This document shows, one piece after another, positions 16,766 through 24,924 of a stretch of 64,000 bases of DNA. Under the pieces are notes generated by a model. That model did not search any database, was not told where the DNA came from, and was given only the letters and a program-made list of their open reading frames with translations. The position numbers were made by a program, and so were the translations under genes. Position 1 is the stretch's first letter, and each line of letters begins with the position of its first letter. The stretch is from Bradyrhizobium hereditatis (GTDB taxonomy: Bacteria > Pseudomonadota > Alphaproteobacteria > Rhizobiales > Xanthobacteraceae): contig NZ_JAGKJK010000007.1 of assembly GCF_020329435.1 (NCBI RefSeq), positions 62,001-126,000 of the forward strand, written 5' to 3'.

Positions 16766-17889
16766 CACATCACCTCGATGTCGGCCTGGATCGCGCCCGC
16801 AGCCTTGATCGCCTGCAGGATGCCGATCAGATCGCGCGGTCCGATGCCGAGCGCATTGAGACCGTCGACGAGCTGCTGCAGCGAAACGCCGTCCTTGACG
16901 ATGGCGAATTTCTTGCCGTCTTCGCTGACGCTGACGCCGGTGCGCGGCGTCACCACTGTGCGGCCGCGCGACAGCGGATTGGGCTGGCTCACTTGCGGGC
17001 TTTCGGAAATCGTCACTGTGAGATTGCCTTGCGCCACGGCGACGGTGGCGACGCGGACGTCGCGGCCCATCACGATGATGCCGGAGCGTTCGTCGATCAC
17101 GATCTTGGCAGCGAGGTCGGGGTCGACCTGCAACTGCTCGATCTCGGTCAGGAAAGCAACGACGTTGCCCTTGAACTCGGCGGGGATCGAGAGCTGCACC
17201 GTGGAAGGATCGAGCGGCTCCGCAGTCTTGACGCCGAGGAAGTCGTTGACGGCGGCGGCGATGCGCTTAGCCGTGGTGAAGTCGGCGTTGCGTAGCGCAA
17301 GGCGCACATTGGGCAGGCGATTGAGCGCGAATTCGATCTCGCGCTCGATGATGGCGCCGTTGGCGATGCGGCCGACGGTGGGCACGCCGCGCACGATCTT
17401 GGCGGCTTCGCCTTCGGCCTGGAAGCCGGAGATCGCAAGGGAGCCCTGGGCCACCGCATAGACATTGCCATCAGCGCCGAGCAGGGGAGTGACGAGCAGG
17501 GTGCCGCCCTGCAGATTCTTGGCATCGCCGAGCGCGGAGACGGTGACATCCATCCGCGTGCCCTGGGTGCCGAAGGCCGGCAGGTTGCCGGTCACCATGA
17601 CGGCGGCCACGTTGCCGGTACGGATTGTGGCGCCGCGGATGTTGACGCCCATGCGTTCCAGCATCGCCTGCAGCGACTGTTTGGTGAAGGGGATGTTGTT
17701 CAGCGTGTCGCCGGTGCCATTGAGGCCGACCACAAGGCCGTAGCCGATCAGCTGGTTCTGCCGGACGCCTTCGATATTGGCGAGGTCCTTGATCCGAGAC
17801 GTCGCGCCTACGGACGAGGGCGACAGCGCCAGCGCGAATAGCGCGACGCACGCCACCCAAATCAGTCTTGCCGAACGGATGCCGGGCAT
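16765..17889 (-). CDS. flgI: Flagellar P-ring protein FlgI
   Basis: A 374-residue periplasmic ring protein with a cleavable signal peptide (LIWVACVALFALALS) and the family start SRIKDLANIEGVRQNQLIGY. The rest (LNGTGDTLNNIPFTKQSLQ, LLVTPLLGADGNVYA) is canonical. I chose ATG 17889 because GAGGGGAG lies just upstream and the signal peptide is then of normal length; a start at 17940 would add 17 residues. It heads the flgI-flgJ-flgN-like operon and has a sigma-54-type promoter about 75 bases upstream. Confidence 0.93.
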   Translation of the reverse strand: MPGIRSARLIWVACVALFALALSPSSVGATSRIKDLANIEGVRQNQLIGYGLVVGLNGTGDTLNNIPFTKQSLQAMLERMGVNIRGATIRTGNVAAVMVTGNLPAFGTQGTRMDVTVSALGDAKNLQGGTLLVTPLLGADGNVYAVAQGSLAISGFQAEGEAAKIVRGVPTVGRIANGAIIEREIEFALNRLPNVRLALRNADFTTAKRIAAAVNDFLGVKTAEPLDPSTVQLSIPAEFKGNVVAFLTEIEQLQVDPDLAAKIVIDERSGIIVMGRDVRVATVAVAQGNLTVTISESPQVSQPNPLSRGRTVVTPRTGVSVSEDGKKFAIVKDGVSLQQLVDGLNALGIGPRDLIGILQAIKAAGAIQADIEVM

Positions 17890-17961
17890 CCCTGTGCTCC
17901 CCTCGAGGTATTCCACTGGACCTGCGGGCGCCACTCCCATGACGGCGGTCCGCCATTAACT

Positions 17962-17979
17962 ATGCGAGCGGCGTGCCAT
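17962..17979 (-). promoter_or_regulatory. Sigma-54-type promoter of flgI operon
   Basis: On the minus strand ATGGCACG-CCGC-TCGCA has GG at 17977-17976 and GC at 17965-17964 with exactly 10 bases between. The -24 half is consensus and the -12 half has TCGC instead of TTGC. The expected start is near 17952, about 60 bases before flgI. Confidence 0.75.
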
Positions 17980-18094
17980 GTCGCACAAAGCTGCAATGCC
18001 TTGATATTGCTGGATGTTTGCTGGACCGCTGGTGTCGCTACCGCTTCACCATGATGGGCGAAACTGCCGCACGTCGGCAGATTTTGCCGAGCCG

Positions 18095-18113
18095 TTTACG
18101 CGTCATTAACCAT
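18095..18113 (+). promoter_or_regulatory. CtrA-like site upstream of fliX
   Basis: TTTA-CGCGTCA-TTAAC is one mismatch from TTAA-N7-TTAAC, and the right half extends to TTAACCAT, the half-site form known from Caulobacter CtrA promoters. It is 43-60 bases before the fliX start. Confidence 0.65.
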
Positions 18114-18155
18114 AAGAAGGCGAAGGTCGTTCGACTCTGACGGTGAGATCACCAC

Positions 18156-18572
18156 ATGCGCATCTACGGACCGAACGGCACCACGCTCGGCTCGCCCGCG
18201 AGCCATACGCGGCGAACCAGCTCGACCGGCTTCTCGTTGCCGGAAACGCCGGCTGCGCCGGAAGAGACGCGTTCGGCCACAGCGCCCAAGGCCGCCGGTA
18301 ACATCGATGCGCTGCTCGCACTGCAAGGCGTCGAAGATCCGACCGAGCGCCGCAAGCGTTCGGTGGCGCGGGGCAGGGGGGCGCTCGACGTGCTCGACGA
18401 ACTCAAGATCGGATTGCTCTCCGGCAATCTCGACGCCTCGACGGTGAACCGGCTGCGCGACGCGGCGGCCAGCCTGAAGTCCTCCTCCGGCGATCCCGGC
18501 CTCGATGCCGTGCTCTCCGAAATCGAGCTTCGCGTCGAAGTCGAATTGGCGAAGGCCGGACGACGGTTTTAG
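18156..18572 (+). CDS. fliX: Flagellar assembly regulator FliX
   Basis: A 138-residue FliX. It begins MRIYGPNGTTLG and has NIDALLALQGVEDPTERRKR and a helical C-terminus, all family features. In Caulobacter FliX couples early flagellar assembly to activity of the sigma-54 activator FlbD. Its presence fits the sigma-54-type promoters in this window. It diverges from flgI across a 266-base region holding the CtrA-like site and the flgI promoter. Confidence 0.9.
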   Translation: MRIYGPNGTTLGSPASHTRRTSSTGFSLPETPAAPEETRSATAPKAAGNIDALLALQGVEDPTERRKRSVARGRGALDVLDELKIGLLSGNLDASTVNRLRDAAASLKSSSGDPGLDAVLSEIELRVEVELAKAGRRF

Positions 18573-18599
18573 TTTCTCATCGCATGACGACGGTGTGAC

Positions 18600-18989
18600 T
18601 CACGCCGCCATGTCCTTGCGCGCCGCGTCGTAACGGCGCTGCGCGTTCAGCACCTCCTTCAGATTCTTCTCAGCCCATTCCCGCAAGGGATCAACCGCAT
18701 CGGCGAGCGTCGCGCCGAGCGGCGTAATCGAATATTCCACGGTCACCGGGACGGTTGCGATGACGTGGCGTTTGATCAATCCGTCGCGTTCAAGCGATTT
18801 GAGAACCTGGCTGAGCATCTTCTGGGATATGCCTTCAATGGCCCGGCGTAACGCATTGAAACGCATCGGCTCGTCGCGCACGAGAAGCAGGATTAACACC
18901 GCCCATTTGTCGCCGACGCGATCGAGAATCTGGCGGGTCGGGCAATCCGCCGAATAGGCGTTCGGGGTTTTCGAATTGGCAGCTCTCAC
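18600..18989 (-). CDS. HxlR-family transcriptional regulator
   Basis: A 129-residue winged-helix protein. CPTRQILDRVGDKWAVLILL is the HxlR start, with the conserved Cys at residue 16 that senses electrophiles or oxidants in some members; FNALRRAIEGISQKMLSQVL is the recognition region. The start is GTG 18989. It diverges from the NAD(P)-binding gene at 19105, its likely target. Confidence 0.85.
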   Translation of the reverse strand: MRAANSKTPNAYSADCPTRQILDRVGDKWAVLILLLVRDEPMRFNALRRAIEGISQKMLSQVLKSLERDGLIKRHVIATVPVTVEYSITPLGATLADAVDPLREWAEKNLKEVLNAQRRYDAARKDMAA

Positions 18990-19104
18990 GGGCGGTTACT
19001 CCGGCGTAATCAGGTGACCCAAAAGTGCTCTCTTCACACTTACATCCTTTTCGCTATCTAGTCACCGTTGGATACCATATTGGCGTATCGCAAGGGAGAC
19101 TTCC

Positions 19105-19716
19105 ATGAAAATCGCCGTCATCGGCGCGTCCGGCAATGCCGGTTCGCGCATCACTGCCGAACTCGCCCGCCGCGGCCACAGCGTGACCGCCATCGTCCGC
19201 AATCCCGAAAAGGTCGCCGCCCAGGCGGGCGTCACCCCGGTCAAAGGCGACGTCATGGACCAGGCAGGGCTTGCCCGACTGCTGGCCGGTCATGACGCTG
19301 CGATCAGCTCGGTTCGCTTTCTGGCCAGCGATCCGGTCAAGCTGATCGGGGCCGCCAAGGAGTCGAAGGTTGGCAGGTACCTCGTCGTCGGCGGTGCCGG
19401 CAGTCTTGAAGTTTCCCCGGGCGTCCGGCTGGTCACCACCCCCGGCTTTCCCGTGGCATACAAGGCGGAAGCCGAGGCGGGCGCCGCCTTCCTCGATCTG
19501 CTTCGGGGTGAGAAGGAACTCAACTGGACCTTCCTGTCGCCCTCGGCCTTGTTCGTGGCCGGCGAGCGGACCGGAAAGTTCCGTCTCGGGACCGACCAGC
19601 TCCTGACCGCTGCCGATGGAAAAAGCTCGATTTCCTTCGAAGACTTCGCAGTTGCACTCGCCGACGAGATCGAGCGGCCGGCCCATGTCCGCCAGCGATT
19701 CACGGTCGGCTACTAA
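19105..19716 (+). CDS. NAD(P)H-binding oxidoreductase (NmrA/YwnB-like SDR)
   Basis: A 203-residue atypical short-chain dehydrogenase. The N-terminal IAVIGASGNAGSRITAELAR gives the nucleotide-binding GxxGxxG. The Ser-Tyr-Lys catalytic triad is not evident, as expected for NmrA/YwnB-type members that act as redox sensors or flavin/quinone reductases. It starts after GGGAGACTTCC. It is divergent from an HxlR regulator, a common redox-responsive pairing. Confidence 0.82.
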   Translation: MKIAVIGASGNAGSRITAELARRGHSVTAIVRNPEKVAAQAGVTPVKGDVMDQAGLARLLAGHDAAISSVRFLASDPVKLIGAAKESKVGRYLVVGGAGSLEVSPGVRLVTTPGFPVAYKAEAEAGAAFLDLLRGEKELNWTFLSPSALFVAGERTGKFRLGTDQLLTAADGKSSISFEDFAVALADEIERPAHVRQRFTVGY

Positions 19717-19749
19717 AAGCGCGGGCCCGATAACTTTGTCTGTGCAAGG

Positions 19750-19772
19750 CCTTGGGGGAAGTACCCCCAAGG
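19750..19772. repeat. Strong inverted repeat before dksA
   Basis: CCTTGGGGG-AAGTA-CCCCCAAGG is a perfect 9-bp stem with a 5-base loop and no T-run. It lies between the SDR gene and dksA, upstream of TTGTCT...TATATAA, which resembles a sigma-70 promoter. It may be a regulator-binding site or a terminator of the SDR transcript. Confidence 0.6.
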
Positions 19773-19868
19773 GTAGGCCCGATATTGTCTGTCACAACCC
19801 GCCGCTATATAAGGCCGGCGCGGACGGACCATTTTCCGCCCCGCCTTGCACGTGAAGATGGGCTGGCC

Positions 19869-20279
19869 TTGGAAAAGTTGAAGAACTATCGACCCTCCGA
19901 AAAAGAGCCTTTCATGAACGAGCGCCAGCGCGAATATTTTCGCGCCAAGCTCCTGGCGTGGAAGGACGAGATCCTGAGGGAATCGAAGATCACCCTGCAG
20001 ACTCTTCAGGAAGAGAACGTCAATCATCCGGATCTCGCTGATCGCGCCTCTTCCGAAACCGATCGCGCCATCGAATTGCGCGCCCGCGACCGCCAGCGTA
20101 AGTTGATCTCCAAGATCGACGCCGCGCTGCAACGCATTGAGGACAACACCTACGGCTACTGCGAGGAGACCGGTGAGCCGATCTCGCTCAAGCGGCTGGA
20201 GGCCCGCCCCATTGCAACGTTGTCAGTGGAAGCGCAGGAACGTCACGAGAAGCGCGAGAAGGTTTATCGCGACGAGTAG
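19869..20279 (+). CDS. dksA: RNA polymerase-binding factor DksA
   Basis: A ~136-residue DksA/TraR protein. The coiled coil carries NERQREYFRAKLLAWKDEIL and HPDLADRASSETDRAIELR with the Asp residues at the tip. The C-terminal zinc-finger region starts YGYCEETGEPISLKRLEARP but keeps only one of the four Cys ligands, as in several alphaproteobacterial DksA proteins. It binds the RNA polymerase secondary channel and works with ppGpp. The start is uncertain: TTG 19869 keeps the conserved YRPSEKEPFMNE, whereas ATG 19914 would remove it. Confidence 0.85.
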   Translation: MEKLKNYRPSEKEPFMNERQREYFRAKLLAWKDEILRESKITLQTLQEENVNHPDLADRASSETDRAIELRARDRQRKLISKIDAALQRIEDNTYGYCEETGEPISLKRLEARPIATLSVEAQERHEKREKVYRDE

Positions 20280-20348
20280 GGCAGTAACGCCTGATCACTG
20301 ACCGAGAGCGGTCAGTGCTGCAGGTTACAAACGAGAAGGCCGCCGCTG

Positions 20349-21134
20349 ATGGACAACATTCTCGCGGCCGCACAGACCATCGCCAATGCCCGCCGCAACC
20401 GCGCGCCGCTGGCTTCGCTTCCCGCTGATCTCGTGCCGGGCGATGAGGCGGAAGGCTATCGCATTCAACGCGCGGTCCACGATCTCCTGCTGCCGCAAAC
20501 GGGCAGCCTGGTCGGATACAAGATCGGCTGCACCAGTCCGGTGATGCAGGAATATCTCGACATCCCCCATCCCTGCGCCGGCGGCGTGTTCGCCAAGGGC
20601 GTTCACGATAGCGGCGTCAAGCTGCGTCACGGCGACTACGTCCGGGTCGGGGTCGAATGCGAGATCGCGGTGCGGCTGGCACGTAACCTCGCGCCGTCGG
20701 AGGCGCCGTTCACCGCGGAGTGGATGATGGAGGCGATCGAGGCCTATCATCCAGCGATCGAGATCGTCGACGACCGCTACGTCAAATGGGAGACGCTGGG
20801 CGCACCGACGCTTGTCGCAGATGATTTCTTCGCCGCCGGCTGTGTGCTGGGCAAGGCGGTGGCGCGCATCAAGGCGCCGAATCTGCTCACGCTCAGGGGC
20901 CGTGCCGTCGTCAACGGCAAGGAGGCTGGCCATGGCACCGGCGCCGACGTGCTCGGCCATCCCCACAACGCGCTGGCCTGGCTCGCCAATCACCTGGCCG
21001 AGGAGGGCAAAGGGCTGCATGCCGGGCAGATCGTTCTCACAGGCAGTCTGGTGAAGACCGTATGGCTCGAGCCGGACGATACCGTCAGAATGGAGCTCGA
21101 CGGACTGGGCGCCGTGGAAGCCAAATTCACATGA
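20349..21134 (+). CDS. 2-keto-4-pentenoate hydratase-like protein (MhpD family)
   Basis: A 261-residue protein of the fumarylacetoacetase/hydratase superfamily. GYKIGCTSPVMQEYLDI, the acidic metal-binding segment VECEIAVRLAR, EIVDDR and LTGSLVKTVWLEPDD are typical. Family members hydrate 2-hydroxypenta-2,4-dienoates in meta-cleavage pathways or decarboxylate oxalocrotonate; the partner genes of such pathways are absent here, so the substrate is unknown. It precedes a DehI-like gene by 10 bases, probably in one operon. Confidence 0.82.
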   Translation: MDNILAAAQTIANARRNRAPLASLPADLVPGDEAEGYRIQRAVHDLLLPQTGSLVGYKIGCTSPVMQEYLDIPHPCAGGVFAKGVHDSGVKLRHGDYVRVGVECEIAVRLARNLAPSEAPFTAEWMMEAIEAYHPAIEIVDDRYVKWETLGAPTLVADDFFAAGCVLGKAVARIKAPNLLTLRGRAVVNGKEAGHGTGADVLGHPHNALAWLANHLAEEGKGLHAGQIVLTGSLVKTVWLEPDDTVRMELDGLGAVEAKFT

Positions 21135-21144
21135 AGTGATCGCA

Positions 21145-21957
21145 ATGGCTGAGAGCGTTCCGTCGGTTCTCGAATCCGAAGCGAGAGGCGAAATCGCCGA
21201 CATCTATGCCGATATCCGCAAGGTTCTCGGTGCCAGCGTAGTCAACCTGGTTTGGCGTAACCTCGCGACCATGCCGGGCGCACTCGAGTGGACGTGGTCG
21301 ACCGTGCGCCCGCTTTATCTCGGCGACGCGCCGTTGCATGCCGAAGCCGTCAGGCGGGCCGTCGCACTGCCGGATTGGCCCGGCTTCTCCACCGATACTT
21401 TGCTTGCCGCCGGCCTGGACGAAGCCGAACGCGCGCTCATCCGAGATGTGCTCGACAGCTATCAACACACCAATGCGCTCGCGCTCGTCGTGCTCTCGGC
21501 GCTGCTGGCGCATTACGAACCGCGCCCCGCTCCAGCCGTGATGGCCGCCGATATAGCCCCAAAACCGTCTGCCGCCAGGATCCCGGAATTGCCGCCGATG
21601 GATGCGCTCGATCCCGAAGTGGCGGCGCTGGTCGGCGAACTGAATTCCTTCGGCGAAGATCGCGAACCACAACTGATTGCGAGCATGTACCGGCATCTCG
21701 CTTACTGGCCGGCCTATCTCGCGCTCGTGCGAACCATGCTGGCGCCGCTGCAGCGCCAAGGCCGGCTGAACGCGCTTACGCTTTCAACCCGCGCGCTTGG
21801 ATATGCGCATGGCGCGGTTCTGGCTGCGCAACTGAAGCCGGTGGCACCGCCGGCCACGCTGAAAGGCGCTCTCGATTCCTGCCGCCTTTTCGTTGAACAT
21901 CCGATCGCGCGCATGACAGGGCTGTGCGCCCTTATCCGGCGCGCGACGCCGGCTTAA
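21145..21957 (+). CDS. DehI-like (group I haloacid dehalogenase family) protein
   Basis: A 270-residue helical protein. The repeated pattern EARGEIADIYADIRKVLGA...VNLVWRNLAT and, in the second half, GELNSFGEDREPQLIASMYRHLAYWP...LVRTM gives an internal two-fold repeat of AhpD-like helices, as in DehI. The DehI family hydrolyses D- and L-2-haloacids, but many rhizobial relatives are uncharacterised and the catalytic Asp cannot be checked without alignment. It starts 10 bases after the hydratase gene, which suggests an operon. Confidence 0.7.
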   Translation: MAESVPSVLESEARGEIADIYADIRKVLGASVVNLVWRNLATMPGALEWTWSTVRPLYLGDAPLHAEAVRRAVALPDWPGFSTDTLLAAGLDEAERALIRDVLDSYQHTNALALVVLSALLAHYEPRPAPAVMAADIAPKPSAARIPELPPMDALDPEVAALVGELNSFGEDREPQLIASMYRHLAYWPAYLALVRTMLAPLQRQGRLNALTLSTRALGYAHGAVLAAQLKPVAPPATLKGALDSCRLFVEHPIARMTGLCALIRRATPA

Positions 21958-21960
21958 GCA

Positions 21961-22338
21961 TCAGCTGTCGGAGCACTTCAGCTCAGACTTGTCCCAGAAG
22001 GCCTTGATGGCATTGAAGGGCACGGTGAGTCGTTCCCGATTGCCCCTTAGACGCAGCAAGACCTCGAAGCGGTCATCCTTGATGTTCAGCTGCTCGAAGT
22101 CCTGCTGCAGGATGATGGTCATATCGTCGGGATATTTCGACTTAAGGCCGGCCGATAGTTTCACGCCGTCGGCATGGGTGCGGAACGTGATATTTACCGG
22201 CCGTTGCTCCGAGGCGAGCTTGAGCGTCTCGGCGATCTTGGAGCGTAACGCCGGCTTGTTGCACGACTCGGCGAATACTGGTGTGACAGGGATGAGGATC
22301 GCGAGGAGGAGAAGGATTGCCTCACGAGAAATGGTCAT
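21961..22338 (-). CDS. Exported SspB-like domain protein
   Basis: A 125-residue protein with a signal peptide (AILLLLAILIPVTPVFAES) and a mature part that resembles the ClpXP adaptor SspB of alphaproteobacteria: VNITFRTHADGVKLS, KYPDDMTIILQQDFEQLNIK, RERLTVPFNAIKAFWD. SspB is normally cytoplasmic, so an exported copy cannot serve ClpXP; it may bind peptides in the periplasm. Two Cys residues remain after cleavage and could form a disulfide. ATG 22338 was chosen because it gives the signal peptide directly. It converges on the DehI-like gene. Confidence 0.7.
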   Translation of the reverse strand: MTISREAILLLLAILIPVTPVFAESCNKPALRSKIAETLKLASEQRPVNITFRTHADGVKLSAGLKSKYPDDMTIILQQDFEQLNIKDDRFEVLLRLRGNRERLTVPFNAIKAFWDKSELKCSDS

Positions 22339-22978
22339 AGCCCGCACTTGCGGGGCATCCAGTATGCCGCGACCTGTCGTTTCCATCACGCTGTCTCTGG
22401 AATACCCGATCGCCTGCCCTTACCGGCGAGTGGAGAACTAGGGTTGCTGCTCGCGTCCCCGCGGTTCGCTTAGCCCAGGGTCATGCTAAACAGTTCCGTC
22501 AAAAAAGAAAGAGGGCGCGGTGACGCCGGGCTATCGCAGCACCCGCAGTCCGTGTGTGCTGGCGGCGACCACACGGCGGTTATCGGATCAACCGGCGCGC
22601 TCTGTGCAGGGGATTTAGCCGCTGCCGTGGTGGGCTGGCGAATTAAATGGTTAATCGAAAACGTCATCGGCTCGAAGCGCCTTCGCCCGCTCGTTCAGAA
22701 TCACGCGGATCTTGCCGTCCGAGATTTTCGTTAACCATCGTGGTGACCGGCCTTCTGCTGCCGACCAGAGCTCTCGTGAGGGTAACGAGAGGGTTGGCCC
22801 GCGCACCGTTGCTTGCGTACGGAAATAGCGCCCTGCGACAAATTGCGCGTCCGGCGTTGCCGCGTGCTCCGCACTTTACGTCTCCTGGCTCTGTGGCGAT
22901 CGACGGCGTTGGAATGCCCTGGAACGTATGCAGGCAGCCGCCATTGATTGGTGGGGCGCGCATGGATGGGAAACGACG
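22339..22978. other. Gene-poor 640-base region
   Basis: No open frame here shows convincing protein features. A TTAACCAT octamer lies at 22731-22738, and the minus strand just below it has a short plausible-looking unstarted frame (KISDGKIRVILNERAKALRA, ~22650-22735), perhaps a gene relic. No terminator or large repeat was seen. Confidence 0.4.
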
Positions 22979-23269
22979 ATGAAGATGAAATTTCTTTCAC
23001 TCGCGGCAGTGTTCGCACTCGCCAGCACCACGGCGCTCGCGCAGGGCGGCAGCGAGGCGGGCGGCAGTCCGCAAGGGCGCGGACCGGCTTCGACAGCGAC
23101 CCCTGGCGACGACAGGAACGGAGCTGCGATGAAGAACGACGCGGCAGGCTCCACCACCGGCAGCTCCAGGCCCTCGCCGAAAGACCCCAGCACGCAAGGA
23201 GCGGGGACCGCGGGCGCTGTGGACAAGAAGGGCGATGCCGCTTCTCCCGGCGGGACCATGAAGAAGTGA
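22979..23269 (+). CDS. Small exported low-complexity protein
   Basis: A 96-residue protein with a clear signal peptide (FLSLAAVFALASTTALAQ) and a mature part made of Gly, Ser, Ala, Lys and Thr without secondary structure signals. Such small exported proteins are common in Bradyrhizobium; the function is unknown. ATG 22979 or 22985 may be the start; no strong ribosome binding site is visible. Confidence 0.6.
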   Translation: MKMKFLSLAAVFALASTTALAQGGSEAGGSPQGRGPASTATPGDDRNGAAMKNDAAGSTTGSSRPSPKDPSTQGAGTAGAVDKKGDAASPGGTMKK

Positions 23270-23581
23270 CGTTCACGCAGGAATGATCTTGGTCGGGAAA
23301 TTCTGCAATCGTGTCTTCAGACACGCGGTAACCTCAGGCTCCGGCGTAATCGTTCCCGCGAGACACGCCGGCGCCTGATCTTCTGCGACCAAAGCAAACG
23401 AAATCACCCGCCACGAGCGTTGCGGGTCAACGATGGTCGCGTCGCTTGGGCTCAGGATGCGCGGTCGCCAGGTGAAGCGCGAAGCGAGCCGATCTCGTTC
23501 ACTAAAGAGCACGACGGCTTGCCGGTGATCGACTACCCACCGGCGAATTTTTCGTCGAGCTATTGGCAAGTCCCATCACCG

Positions 23582-23662
23582 TTACAGGCTGATGACATAT
23601 GCGCTCGTCGCCAGCAGGATAGCGACGCTCACAGCAATGATGATCAAGAAGAATTTTCCCAT
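23582..23662 (-). CDS. 26-residue single-span membrane peptide
   Basis: MGKFFLIIIAVSVAILLATS continues to a total of 26 residues, almost all one hydrophobic helix after a Gly-Lys start. The ATG at 23662 has GGGAGA eight bases upstream, an ideal ribosome binding site. Longer frames extending upstream look non-coding. The function is unknown. Confidence 0.5.
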   Translation of the reverse strand: MGKFFLIIIAVSVAILLATSAYVISL

Positions 23663-23796
23663 CTTTTTGTCTCCCGCAGGTCCCCAACGCGAAGCAACAG
23701 GAATGGTTCTCTGTCGACCCGCAGCTGCGGTCGTGACTGTCAAGCGAAAGGCCCGCCGTTGCGGCGAGCCCTTCGAAAGTCGAAGCACCGCGGAGA

Positions 23797-24156
23797 TCAG
23801 ATCGCGACGCCGTAATAGTCGTTGACGGCGCGGGTCCTGGTCGGGTCGCTCCAGTTCCAGCTGCTGTCATTGCGGTAATGCGGCGCGCTCTTAAGCTGCG
23901 CTTCGGTCACGCCGGTGACGTAGCCGCCAAGCGAGGTGTCGTATTTCAGTGACTGCCAGGGCAGCGGATAGTGGTCGTCACCGATGCCAAGAAAGCCGCC
24001 GAAGGACAACACGGCATAGGAAACCCTGCCGCTCTTCTTGTCGATCATCACGCGCTCGATCGAGCCGATCTTGTTGCGGTCCGCACCATAAACCGCAGTT
24101 CCCTCGACCTTATCGCTGCCGATCAGGTTGCCGGTTTCGTCTGCTTCCAAAGACAT
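23797..24156 (-). CDS. PRC-barrel domain protein
   Basis: A 119-residue protein with one PRC-barrel domain: GTAVYGADRNKIGSIERVMIDKKSGRVSYAVLSFGG and YPLPWQSLKYD. The N-terminal ~15 residues and the Trp-rich C-terminus vary in the family. PRC-barrel proteins of soil alphaproteobacteria are often stress-induced; the partner is unknown. The start follows GGAGGG. Confidence 0.85.
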   Translation of the reverse strand: MSLEADETGNLIGSDKVEGTAVYGADRNKIGSIERVMIDKKSGRVSYAVLSFGGFLGIGDDHYPLPWQSLKYDTSLGGYVTGVTEAQLKSAPHYRNDSSWNWSDPTRTRAVNDYYGVAI

Positions 24157-24391
24157 GGTTCCCTCCGTTGAGGTTGATGGACGGAAAACGAAGTGGTGAG
24201 GGCAAACGTTCCGGCGAGCGCTTGCGCATCGACGCGCGCCGAAAACTATCGTTCGAGCGCAGTGAGATTAGCGCGCGCCGACTTGCTGAGCTGGCGGCAT
24301 CAACTAACAGTGACTCCAGCCATGTGAGATACCTCACCCGGCAAGGACCGCGCCCGGACTTACGAATACTCCGTTAGCGTAGGAGGGAAAC

Positions 24392-24649
24392 ATGCGTGCA
24401 GTATTTCTTGCCTTCGTGACATGGATAATTGTGTTCTTCACCGGCCTTAGCTCGGCTTCAGCGAAGGATTATCTTTATTGCATTCAGGGTGACGACTTCG
24501 CCGGCGGGGCGGGGGAGTGCATCTTCGCCACCCACGCACAGTGCCAGGCCGCGGCTTCGGGGCGAATGGCTTCTTGTACGGAGAATCGCAATCTCAGCGC
24601 CAATGCCCAATTCATCGACAAGAGCCGCGTCCGTCGTCGTTCGAACTGA
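24392..24649 (+). CDS. DUF3551 small exported protein
   Basis: An 85-residue secreted protein with a signal peptide and the DUF3551 pattern: YLYCIQGDDFAGGAGECIF / THAQCQAAASGRMASC, with four Cys likely to form two disulfides. The family is largely confined to Bradyrhizobium-type genomes; its role is unknown. GGAGGG lies just upstream of ATG 24392. The gene is followed by a dispersed palindromic repeat. Confidence 0.8.
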   Translation: MRAVFLAFVTWIIVFFTGLSSASAKDYLYCIQGDDFAGGAGECIFATHAQCQAAASGRMASCTENRNLSANAQFIDKSRVRRRSN

Positions 24650-24697
24650 AGATCGGACGGCGGCAGCCGCATTCACCGCTTTTGCGATGCACCGCTC

Positions 24698-24776
24698 GAC
24701 CGCGGCCCTCGCCGGGGAAGCTAGCGAGGGCCGCGCTGAGGATCTCCGTCGCGCCTAAGTTCGCAACGAGATGTGG
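24698..24776. repeat. Dispersed palindromic repeat, family 1 copy 1
   Basis: This 79-base element is about 90% identical (71 of 79 by eye) to 28769-28847. It starts with a GC-rich inverted repeat (CGCGGCCCTCGC / GCGAGGGCCGCG, 12-bp stem) and ends with TTCGCAACGAGATGTGG. There is no T-run, so a plain terminator role is unlikely. Confidence 0.85.
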
Positions 24777-24924
24777 CAAGAAGCACGAGAACCGCAGCAG
24801 CGCCGCCATCACCGCTGGCCGTAGCGGCGTGCGAGCCGCCGCAGGGCTTTCCCCTGAGCGCCTCGGCTGTTATTGTCCCAACAAAGAGCCTGAATGGCCC
24901 ACAAGACGACACCGGGAGGTGACG

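Noticed and set aside
18040..18052. Possible GG-N10-GC promoter for fliX
   Set aside because: Only the GG and GC positions match; the flanking TGGCAC/TTGC bases are absent. The CtrA-like site explains fliX better.
23273..23569. 98-codon minus-strand frame after the small exported gene
   Set aside because: Basic, without recognisable pattern or ribosome binding site, and not needed by the neighbours.
24517..24924. Upstream extension of tctC
   Set aside because: The extension would run through the palindromic repeat and DUF3551 gene; the signal peptide and ribosome binding site place the start at 24925.
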